Shown: piece by piece, positions 20,844-30,700 of the stretch | How the letters are laid out: the number at the start of each line of letters is the position of its first letter | Position numbering within the stretch: the first letter of the stretch is position 1 | Origin: Bursaphelenchus xylophilus | Lineage: Eukaryota; Nematoda; Chromadorea; Rhabditida; Aphelenchoididae | Length of the DNA: 64,000 bases | Direction of reading: 5' to 3' | Assembly: GCA_904066235.2 (NCBI GenBank) | Contig: CAJFCV020000003.1 | Location: 2,232,001-2,296,000 of the forward strand | Notes under the pieces: generated by a model | The model's database searches: none | What the model saw: the letters and a program-made list of their open reading frames with translations, nothing else | Told to the model about the DNA's origin: nothing | Program-made: the position numbers and the translations under genes

Positions 20844-23433
20844 ATGTTCGAACATGGAATTCATTGTGGAGTCTACGATCAAGGACCAGCGGTGTATACG
20901 GAGCAAGCAGAGAGGAGCGAGTATGCGCTCCAACTGTTTGTGAGTGCGACAGTGCATGTGGTAAGGGATGGGTAATATAAAAATTGTTGAGATGTGGGGA
21001 AATTTTGATTGAAATATGATGACAGTGGTCTGAAAATAATGTATCTGCTTTTTATTTTGGTCAATAAGGGCTACTTTTTAAGGAATCGACCAAAATTTGG
21101 TCGAAAAGTAGATGTTGGAAAAATCGTATTTTAGAGGGGAAGATACGATCTATGATGGCTAAAAATAGTGCCATTCTGTAGCTAATAAAATTTCCTACAA
21201 GTTATTAGTCAGGGCTAACTTACAACCTTGTCGATAAAATACAGTAATCCACGATTTTCTGGGAAATTTCCAAAAGTAACTACAAATTGGGCGGAAAATC
21301 CCGAAAAAATCCTAAAAATTAAAAATTTCCCCCTTATTTTTACACCTCACAGGCTTTGCAACTCCTATTTATCTTCTACGTGATTGGTTGTCGACGATGT
21401 GAAGACGATGGCAACAAATTAATGGTCCTAATCAGCTTCTTTTCTATTATAATATTGACAATCTCCGGGCCTGTGGCGGCTTGGATCTCCGAAAAGAATG
21501 TGAAATATTGCGATGGCGTCGTGTTGATGGAAATATTGGGGTATTTACTTACAAGTAAGTCATCTTTTTTGCAATTTTGTTTGGAAGAGTCGAAATTTTG
21601 AGGATTTTTTGTTACAGTAATCCGTAGGGATATAGATGGACTCTGAAATTCACAGGGAGAGGTCTATGGGGTTCAAATTTTAATTTTTCATCAAAAAATC
21701 GGACATGTCTCTGTGTGGCCGAGTGGTTATGAGTTGAGCATGGAGTTGAAAGGTCGGGGGTTCGATCCCGGTAGGGCGAGTTGGAAATTTTTCGGAAAAG
21801 AGGTTCTATCTGTATTTTATGGAGTATGAAAAGTGTCCGGATATAGTTTTACTGCTAATAAGCAAGGTTAAAGTAGTAAAAAATGAACTTTGTTCAATTT
21901 CCTCCAAAATTTTCAAAATTTCTCAAGTTTTGCCAAATTTTTCATTATTATTACCTCTACAGTGTCCTGGATCATTTACACATCCCTCCTCACAATCTAT
22001 GGATGGTATGTGACCACTCGAATCCTCCGCCGCAAGACCTATCTGCACGGCCGACGTCTTTTTCTGGCGATTGGTGGGGCTCTCCTGGTCAGTTCGCTCG
22101 CTTTATCGTCGGATCCGCCAATTTACTCGGCAACTTTTGGCTTCTGGGACTACAATCCCTTCCTCGAATTCGAAGACACAACCGTCAGTGGTGGGCATGG
22201 TAACCAATTTCAACTTTTTTTCTTGATATTATACATGATAATTGAAGGTTCATTGAGGGTTTTTTAGAAGTCATCTATCTCTACAATGTCTTCGTATGTC
22301 TAGCAATGGGCGCGATGATTGTGTTTTGGTTTATGAAACGGGAGAATGTCCCCGGACCAAACCACATCGACTTGAATAACACCCAAGATTACGTAAGTGA
22401 AAAAGGAGTTACAGTAAGCGTAGTAGAGCTTCAAAAAACAAAAAAAAATGTGTAGAGCATCTCGACACTATGTAAATTGAGATTTCATAAAATTTGGCCA
22501 ATTGTGTCTGTGTGGCGCAGTGGGTAGTGGGTCGGGATTGGGGTCAAGATGTCGCAGGTTCGAATCCCACTTGAAACAAAAAGCGGTTTTGTGGAAGAAA
22601 ATAAGTTTTGAGGGCTTCAGCGATGATAATTACAAATTTTTGGTTGTTTTACAGCGCCATTTTTGGCATTATTTTCAATTTTTTCGTTTTCTCTCAGCTA
22701 ATGATATTCCAAAGCTACGGCAGCCGCAACAGAGAGTAAATTGAAAAATAAATTTTCGCAGACGATTTACAGCGATCACGATCCATTTTTCATCAAAATT
22801 AGACAGGTGTGTCTGTATGGCGCAGTGGTTATTTTCCAAATTTTGAGTCAAAATGTTGCAGGTTCGAATCTCACTGGACAAAAAATTTTTCTTTGCCGAG
22901 AAAAGATATTTTAAGACACAAATGGACATTTAAAGCTGTATGAATACTAAATCGACTGTTTTTCCAGCAATTCTTCGTATTTATGGGAGTTTATTTCTCG
23001 ATCACAATAATCATCGGAACCATTCTTTTTACTGATGGAACATGCAAAGAAGGCGAAAATTTTTGCCAAATCTTTCATCTATTGGCTAGCTTCGGCTTTG
23101 GTAAGCTCAAAATAAATTTTTCTGAACCTTTTCACCCCCAAAGTTCGCAAAATTATATTATTTTAGGTCAAAAAGTCATATTTTTGCCCAAAAAACCCTT
23201 CATATTTTAGAATTTTGACCTCAAAAATAATGTAAAATACAATTTCAGGCTCGAACGTGGTCTATTCCATAATTTTGAGTCGGCCACTTCGCACGTTTTT
23301 CCGCCGCATCACCAGAAAGTCGCCGATTTACGCGTCGGATAGCTACATTTCCAGCGACACCGCAACGAATAAGACTACAGCAACCGATGCATCTCATCAG
23401 AATCCAGCCAATTACCATAATAATCCAGTATAA
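20844..23433 (+). CDS. Seven-pass membrane protein, unassigned (GPCR-like topology)
   Basis: Six exons (20844-20960, 21353-21554, 21963-22199, 22268-22392, 22968-23100, 23249-23433) join in phase to 332 residues. I count seven hydrophobic segments: around residues 33-50 (LQLLFIFYVIG), 60-82 (VLISFFSIIILTISGPVAAW), 95-120, 133-152 (LFLAIGGALLVSSLALS), 188-207 (VFVCLAMGAMIVFWF), 230-248 (GVYFSITIIIGTILF) and 262-285. The polar tail is rich in Ser, Thr and Asn. The topology fits a serpentine receptor, but I recognise no family motif (no DRY or NPxxY), so a different seven-pass family is possible. Three consecutive introns each carry one plus-strand tRNA-like sequence. The first exon lacks a signal peptide. 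Confidence 0.75.
21706..21780 (+). repeat. tRNA-like sequence in seven-pass gene intron 2
   Basis: Perfect A box TGGCCGAGTGG and B box GGTTCGATCCC. The anticodon-like loop is irregular. Confidence 0.55.
22502..22577 (+). repeat. tRNA-like sequence in seven-pass gene intron 4 (first copy)
   Basis: A box TGGCGCAGTGG and perfect B box GGTTCGAATCC, preceded by GTGTCTGTG as in related copies. Confidence 0.55.
22806..22878 (+). repeat. tRNA-like sequence in seven-pass gene intron 4 (second copy)
   Basis: A box TGGCGCAGTGG and B box GGTTCGAATCT. It lies 230 bp after the previous copy in the same intron and orientation. Confidence 0.55.
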
Positions 23434-23506
23434 AAATCAATTTTCTTCGAATTTTGGGGGATTTTTTTTTTATTTGCCTACTATAATATAAAAACTATCG
23501 ATTTTT

Positions 23507-24791
23507 TTAAAGAATTTCAATTTTTCTGGTCTTCAAATAGTCCTGAAGCTCAGGGAGAGAGAAAACGAGCTCTCGATGCGCTTGAATTTTGGGGAATTTG
23601 GCGTAATTTGCCTCAGGCACCAGCTTCATGTTCAGCTCAACAAAGTGGGCGCAATAGAAGTCAATCCAGGAAAGCTGAAAGAAATATCAATAAAATACGG
23701 ATTAAAATTAAATTTGAGACAATTTTTAGCAATCGTTCCCTAAGGCAAAATTTTAAAAAATTGAAAATAAAAAAAATTTTCAGTTTCATTTTTCTTTCAA
23801 AACCTGTTCAGGATGGGTAAGATGCTCACTAAAATTGCTTTTATATACTCTATTAAGCCTTTATTCGCCTCTATCGTCGATTTAGTTGTGAACATTTGAG
23901 GTATAGACGCCTTATAACAGAATGCCAAGATTTTTCAAATTTGGCGGGAAATTTGAAAATTCAAAATAAAAATGGTACTTCACGGAAAGATTATACTTCA
24001 TGGAAGTCCTAGAACTAGTATAAACACGCTATTGACTAATTTTCAAGCCCTAGAACACAATGCCAAGAATTTGAAAATTCCGCGGAAAATTTGAAAATTC
24101 AAAAACAAGATAGCGCAAATCCTTAAAATTTGGTCCTAAATAATGAATTATGATCTCTTACCTTATTTCCGACCACAAATCCAGTTCCATTTTTCGTTAA
24201 CTGAGCTTCCATCAGCACCGAGAAATCCTCCATCATTGTTGGGTAAAATACGGTTTTGATTGCATCGTTTTGCTAAACAAACAGATGGTTCTCGCTGTAG
24301 AAATAAATTCTACTTACTGTCTTGAACAATTCAGTATATAAAAACGAGTAGTAGAGCGGTTTCAGCTCATTTATGTAATCATCCAGCCTATGACCCCATA
24401 ATCTGGCCAAACTTTGGTCCTTATAGCTTTCTGGCAATAGGCCTGCAAAAAATCATCACCGTAGTGTTTAGTTTATACTCTAATGGTGTTATTTACCATA
24501 TAATCCAGCAACATATTCCATGATAACACTGGTATAACAGAGCTCCAAAGCTTTGGAGCCATCGTCTACTATAAGGTAGGGCATTCGAGGCAAAGGAGGG
24601 TCTAAAATGCATTTCAAGGGATGACAAATTACTCCTAATGCTTTCTATTGTGACTTACTAGCCTTGGTTTTGGAGTAGTCCAGATAATCTTGGCGAAAAT
24701 CGACATAAGGTACCTTCAGATATTCGAATAGTAATCGGATCGACTCCGCTTTTCCATTCAAATTCAGATAGCGCAACTCAAAACTAGGCAT
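23507..24791 (-). CDS. Glutathione S-transferase (sigma-like), divergent
   Basis: Five exons (24791-24659, 24601-24497, 24442-24318, 24272-24162, 23674-23507) join in phase to 213 residues, the usual length for a cytosolic GST. The N-terminal thioredoxin fold begins PSFELRYLNLNGKAESIRLL, with the Tyr and the GKAESIRLLFEY pattern typical of sigma-class enzymes. The region LPRMPYLIVDD contains the conserved cis-proline, but the usual QS-A-I-R-Y-L glutathione-contact motif is replaced by ALELCYTSVIMEYVA. The helical C-terminal domain includes NGTGFVVGNKLSWIDFYCAH, matching the N-capping box (LSWxD) of GSTs. The enzyme would conjugate glutathione to electrophiles, though the altered contact motif makes activity uncertain. 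It converges with the seven-pass gene, with 73 bp between the stops. Confidence 0.88.
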
Positions 24792-24829
24792 CTCTAAAGA
24801 ATTTAGCGTATTTTAGAAGTGATTTTCTT

Positions 24830-25410
24830 GCACTTTGCACCTATTTTTTGCCGATTTTTCGATGAAAAATGGCCGCACAGTGCAAAAAAAATGAAATGAC
24901 CGAAACTGAAGGGCACAACTATTAAAGTACAACTTTTTGGGCCGTAAAAATTTGAATCACATTTTTTATGCACGGTACAAAAAACCAATCAAGTTTTATG
25001 GCACAGTGTTAAGAAATCGACAACTTTTTATTTCTTGCACTGTGCGAAAAAAGAAGAAATGTATAAACGGCGTGCTGAATAGAGAAAAGCAAAAACTTTT
25101 TGTGCTGTAAAGACTTGATTCATCATTTTACTGCACCATGCTAAAAATTTATAAGAGCTTTTATTGCACAGTGCAGAGAAAACAAGAAATTTTTATTTCT
25201 TGCACTGTGCGATAAAAATGGATAAAAATTCCTTGCACTGTGCAGAGAAATTATCAAATTTTTATTGATCAATACCTCAAAAAGATAATAATTTATGATT
25301 GCACTGTGAAAAAAATTAACCAAAAAATCCCTGCACCGTGAAAATCAGCCAAAAATTCCTTGCACCGTGCAAAAATAAAGCAACATTTTTCGCACAGTGC
25401 ATTACAAATA
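24830..25410. repeat. Cluster of dispersed palindromic word TGCACAGTGCA
   Basis: At least ten occurrences of GCACTGTGC, GCACAGTGC, GCACCGTGC or near variants within 580 bp, in both orientations, usually next to runs of A or T. Spacing is irregular, so it is not a simple tandem array. Confidence 0.75.
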
Positions 25411-25842
25411 AGACCCGGCGAGGAATTTAAAAGTGCATTGAGAACAAAAAACACTGTTGGGCGAGATAAGCCCTACCCTTTGATGTTTACAATCGCTTTA
25501 ATTGACATTTACAGTGAAAAAAAGTCAATTAATCAGCAGTTTTGGATTTAAAACTGTACAATTAAAAACGCGCTGATAAGGCCTCGACAAACATTCAAAC
25601 ACAGTGATTTATATTGATAAGAATTGGTTTATAAAAAGGGAATTACCGTAGCTGAAAACGATTATTTTTTCTTCAGCACAGTGCGAACGGCCAACGAGTT
25701 TTCGGGTCAGCGACAGCTCGAGTCAACGATACGATACTATGGATCGTCTCGGTTCGTCGTTGTATGCATAACAGAGGCTAAGAGAAGGCTTAGATAGTAG
25801 AAATAATACGTTTAATCGCGTTCTAGGATAGCTTATGATCTA

Positions 25843-26034
25843 GTACATGTAAAATACCTCAAAATGTCAGTCTGTCGGGAAAATAACGGCGGTCGTCACA
25901 TCAAAAGGTCTCGCCCCACCGCTAACGCGCATCAAATCTCCAGCTTCGGCAGCCGTCGCAAAGCGATGACGAGCGATCCCAAGGCGCGACGAATTTTCCC
26001 GACAGACTGATATTTTATGGTATTTTACATGTAC
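25843..26034. mobile_element. 192-bp TA-flanked inverted-repeat element
   Basis: Terminal arms of about 42 bp start GTACATGTAAAATACC and include CAGTCTGTCGGGAAAAT; the right end reads back the complement. It is flanked by TA at 25841-25842 and 26035-26036. The opposite arm of the host palindrome shows the empty site with a single TA. Confidence 0.88.
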
Positions 26035-26036
26035 TA

Positions 26037-26607
26037 TTAGGTTGATGGATAATTATCCGGCGTTTTTAATGGCGTGTTTTTTGTTGGTTAAAATTCGCGT
26101 TTTGTAAACTTTTTTTCATAAAAATAATCTTCTCTGCTTAGTTAATAAAATGGCAGTCGAAAGCCATACTCATATCCGCCATATTATGCTCTACCACTTC
26201 GAGAAAAGTTGGAAGTCAGCACGGTCATTCCGCGATCTCAACAAACCTTTTGGCGAAGGAACAAAAAAAGACACAATTTCCCAGTGGATGATTCCGCTTC
26301 TGTCCCACTACACACACCACATAGCCTTCTTACAGTGGACGTCTTTTGGTATTCCTTTGGGACACCTGGCGAATTTTTTTTGTTCCTTCGCCGAAAAGTT
26401 CGTTGAGGTCGCGAAATGACCGTGCTGACTTCCAACTTTCCTCGAAGTGGTAGAACATAATACGGCGAATATGAGTATGGTTTTTGATAGTCATTTTATT
26501 AACTAAACAGAGAAGATTATTTTTATGAAAAAAAGTTAACAAAACGCGAATTTTAACTGACAAAAAACGCGCCAATAAAAACGCCGGATAATTATGCATC
26601 AACCTAA
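26037..26607. mobile_element. Palindromic mariner relic with two inverted transposase N-termini
   Basis: Ends TTAGGTTGATGGATAATTAT and the complement ending GCATCAACCTAA are flanked by TA, as in mariner elements. Each arm (about 250 bp) contains an ATG and the start of a mariner-type helix-turn-helix: HIRHIMLYHFEKSWKSAR from 26150 on the plus strand and HIRRIMFYHFEESWKSAR from 26494 on the minus strand, followed by FGEGTKK. The catalytic DDD domain is absent, so the element cannot move itself. The two copies meet near 26320. Confidence 0.85.
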
Positions 26608-26982
26608 TAGACCATAAGCTATCCTAGAACGCGATCAAACTTATTATTTCTACTACCTAAGCCTTCTACTAGCCTTCACCATGCATACAACTACGAACCG
26701 AGACGATCTATAGTATCGTACCGTTGACCCGAGCTATCGCTGACCCGAAAACTCGTTGGCCGTTCGCACTGTGCTGAAGAAAAAATAACTGTTTTCAGCT
26801 ACTGTAATTCCCTTTTTATAAACATATCGTCGACCCGAAAAGTCAAGATTTTTTTAAAAAATTCTTTCGCACAGTTCACAGTGCAAGTAAAAAGGCTGCT
26901 AAAAATTTTTGCAAATATTTGCAAATTTTTGCACAATTTCAATTTATTTACATTAATCACATGTAAAAAATCATGGAGTGAA

Positions 26983-27320
26983 TCATAATGGTTTATATTC
27001 TCCGGCCAGGGCAAGATCGCTCCATCGGAGGCCATGACTCTTGCCAGCACCGTCGATCCATCTCATCCTGAAGCGCCCAAACGGTCGTGTTAGGGGGATG
27101 TCGAATTCTTGCTGATCACTTCCGTTTCTAACGATTTCTTGAATTGCTCCAATTTTCCCCCGTTTTGGATTGATCTGACATTGCCAGTAGGAATTTTTGC
27201 ACAGTGCAGCAAAAACAATTTTAAATTTTTTCTCCGGAAAAAATTTATGCGCTGAAGCCATAAAATTTTCGTTCTCCAGTAAGCATTTATGGTCGTACTC
27301 TTCCAGTACAAAGCCATAAA
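26983..27320 (-). CDS. Possible terminal exon or gene fragment, unknown
   Basis: An open minus-strand frame of about 110 residues ends at TGA (26983-26985), and a minus-strand AATAAA follows at 26943-26948. The translated text (FDIPLTRPFGRFRMRWIDG, HGLRWSDLALAGEYKPL) has a composition like real protein and unlike the AT-rich surroundings. I find no in-frame upstream exon and do not recognise the family. It could be the last exon of a small gene, or a gene remnant carried by repeats. A TGCACTGTGC word lies inside the frame. Confidence 0.35.
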
Positions 27321-27721
27321 TCCAGATTTTTATTCAATTTTTGCCATAAAAATTTTAGTTTCAAAAGATTTGTTGCAAAAATTGGACTTTTATGTAAGAA
27401 AAGTATAACATTTATTGTGGGATGTAAAATTTTATGATTACTTATTAGTGCAAGCCTATAGGTATATAAATTCAAAACTTTTTGGAGTTTTGAGCACTCC
27501 AGATCGCATTGTGCAAGAATTTCAGATATTTTTCTTTGCACCGTGCAAAGCGAAATCGATGGATTTTTTTTTTTGCAAAATCAATTTCCCAGCAGACCAC
27601 GTCGTATTTTACCAATATTTTATTTTGTAACACCTCTTTTTTAAAAATTTTTCGAGCTTTTTTACCCTTGGTCATCAAGAATAACATAAAAACTTTTCTA
27701 ATCATCAACTTTTTTCCAGCG

Positions 27722-30700
27722 ATGACTGCGATTTTTGACCAACGCACTGTGTCTCAGCCGCCCTTGAGTCTGCGGCCATACGAAGTCAGTAAGAAACTCG
27801 TGGGCCAACTGATTTGTGGAGATCGGATTACTGTGGAGTGGCTGATTCAGACAATTCGGCCGAATGCCCCGGAGCTGGAGGAAATGTGGAGCAAAAGTGG
27901 GGTGGAGAATGTAAGTTTGAATAGATTTATCATACAGACTTGGAATGTATGGATAAAATGATATATTATAGATCGTATTTTACAATTCCCTAAAATTTGG
28001 ATTTTTTACAGCAGTAAAAAACATTGTAAAACACCACCTTCTTGATTGTTTTATTTTTTTACTTTCTTAATATTTCCTATTCTCTCCGAATTTATCAATT
28101 TTATAAGTTTGTAGTTCAAAAATTCGAATTTCCCGCCATTTTTGGCATTCCGTTCCATGTGTCGCAGATGCTGCAAAACATTGTGAAATTGTCAAAGAAG
28201 CCTTAGAAAATGCTTTAAACCACTCAATTCACTTCTTTATCCACTTATTGGACCAATTTTAAAATTTTTTTATATTACCCATGACATTTTTTGGATATTT
28301 GATATTATCCTTGAATTTTTGATGTCTAAATGAAGTAATCGCATGATTAATGTAACTTAGAAAGTGTCTAGGACATTTTCGGAGTGTTTTAAAAACAGAA
28401 AATCATAAAAATTTAACCTTTTCCATCAATTTTCCCAAAATTTTGCCCGAAAAATCCCAAAATTTGCTTTCAGATCCGTTATACTCGACTGGGAGTCGGC
28501 TCTTCATTCAACTCGGATATCTATCGGACCGAGATCATTTTTCAAAATGGCGATCATTTCGGTTTGATTGTCAAGATTCCTCAAAGCAATGCCACAGTTG
28601 GCGATCTGGTCATGGAAAATACGACCTTCAAAGGGCACGACAAAGAGGTCGCATTCTACAAAATGTTCGCCAATCAAGGACTTTGGGCTGTACCGAGGTA
28701 CTACTTTGGAAGGGAGATCAATCAACCGGTGAGTTTGAGCTTTTTTGAACGAAATTTATATTGTAGTAGGGTTAGATCAAAAAAGTCAGAGAAAAGTGTA
28801 AATTATATGCAAAATTTTGGAGATACAGTAACCGAGTAGTCACAGGATGCCTGTTTTACAACTCTAACACATTTTTTTAATTATTTTCAATCAAAAAAAT
28901 TGCGTTTTTCAATCAATTTTCGAAAAAAAATTTGGTCAAATTACAGTATGCTTCATCGGAAAAAGCCAAAAATCCCCTCAGAAATTTACCAATACATCTA
29001 ACTTTACTCATATTTGCCAATAATTCATCTATTTTCATCTAGAAAAAGTATTTTCGAATATTTTAGCCCAAAACCTGCCAAATTCTCAAAATTTCTCCTC
29101 GAATTACAGTATTCCCAGGCATAAAAAGACTTGTACAAGCTATAAAAATGACCTCCCACTTCTTCCAAAGCCTATACAGTGACGGACCTGATCCAGTGGC
29201 AAAAAACGTACCATTTTGCTTCCGAGAAGTATCAAAAATGCAGCAAAATACCTCCCTCTCCAAGTGAAGACTCCAATTTCGAAGGCGTGCCCGCTCTTTT
29301 TGTGAGGGAAAGGGCGCGCTCTTCAAAAGCGGAGTTTTTTCACTTGGAGAGGGAGGTATTTTGCTACGTTTTTGATACTTCCTGGATGCAAAAGGTACGT
29401 TTTTTCCACTGGATCAGGTCCGCCACTGTATAGGCTTTGTAAGAAGTGGGGGGAAAGTTTTATAGCTTGTACAAGACTTTTTATGCCTAGGAACACTGTA
29501 ATTTGAAGAGAAACTTTGAGAATTTGTCAAATCTTGGGCTAAAATACTCGAAAATACTTTTTCTAGATGAAAATAGATGAATTATTGGCGAACTATGGGA
29601 TGTATCCAACATTAATTCGCCTATTTCTCTTCTAGGAAACAGCGATTTTACTGATCGAGGACAAAGGCCGAAACGTTATCTCCCCGAGCGTTTTTATCTC
29701 AACCCCAGTGGAGCAGATCTTCACCGTGTCCAGGGAATTGGCTAGAATGCAGGCATTTGCCATCAAGATCCCAGGGCAACCGTGGAGACACGAGTTCCCG
29801 GACTATTGGCACACCTGGGAAGCGCATACCGTTCTCAACGCGGCCTGCGAACCTCAGTTGAGAAATTACGACCGTAAGTTACAATTTTTATGTAATTATA
29901 TAGGCAAATATACTACCATTAGAAGCTTATGATATTGCGGGTTTTGGGGTTTTACAATTTTTTGATTTTCCACCGTTTTTTTGCGGAAAACTCAAAAAAA
30001 ATTGAGAAATTTCGATTTTTTTTCGTATTTTCATCAAATTTAATGTAGCAAAAACAGAAAAATACGACACCATTTCGAATTCTACAGTAGTATAAAGCTA
30101 TTCGTACCAAAATTTAGAAATTTGAAGACTGCATTTTAACGAAAAAAATTGAAAAACGTCAAAAATTCTCAAAAATTTTCAGTTTTTCAGAAAAAATTTT
30201 AAAATAACAGAGAAAAATTTGGTATTTTTTTTGTAGCGTACTGTAGTTCGTATACGACAGTGTCAGAATTCAGCCGTTTAAAGCTGAATCCTATCAAAAA
30301 ATCGAGCAAACTTTCGAAAATTATAAAAAAATCATCAATTTTTCCCCAAATTATTACCTTGCAGTATCAAACCAAAATAAAAGCGTTCGTATTTTACAAC
30401 CAAAATATGAATTACACTTTCAGCTGAAATCTCGGCCATGTTGGACCTTCTTTCGCCCGTCAATAACCGAGAATTCGCGCGGTTTGCGATCGAAAAACGG
30501 CCTGCGGAACTAAGTGAGTTGCTCTTCCTATTCTACAGAAAACAAAAACTTCGTTCTCGTATTTTACCCTTCAATAAATTCTCCGAGATTTTAGATGCCA
30601 TTTCCTTCGCAAATGGCGATCTGTGGTCGGGCAATTTGCTGTTCAAATTGGACCCGAAAACCCGCGAAATGACCAATGAATTGGTCGGAATTATCGACTA

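Larger units (their letters stand above)
25632..26822. repeat. Inverted duplication centred on mariner relic
   Basis: Sequence on both sides of the mariner relic is the same in opposite orientation: TTATAAAAAGGGAATTACCG at the left against the complement GTAATTCCCTTTTTATAA at the right, continuing through GGCCAACGAGTTTTCGGGTC and TTCTAGGATAGCTTATG. The left arm is interrupted by a 192-bp element. Confidence 0.88.
24792..27721. other. Repeat-rich intergenic region
   Basis: Holds a dense array of TGCACAGTGCA-type words (24830-25400), a large inverted duplication with a mariner relic at its centre (25632-26822) and a possible orphan minus-strand exon (26983-27320). The remaining 27320-27721 is AT-rich and must include the CHK-kinase-like promoter. 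Confidence 0.6.

Noticed and set aside
24830..25410. CRISPR-like array of TGCACAGTGCA words
   Set aside because: Spacing is irregular, the word is only about 10 bp and the genome is eukaryotic.
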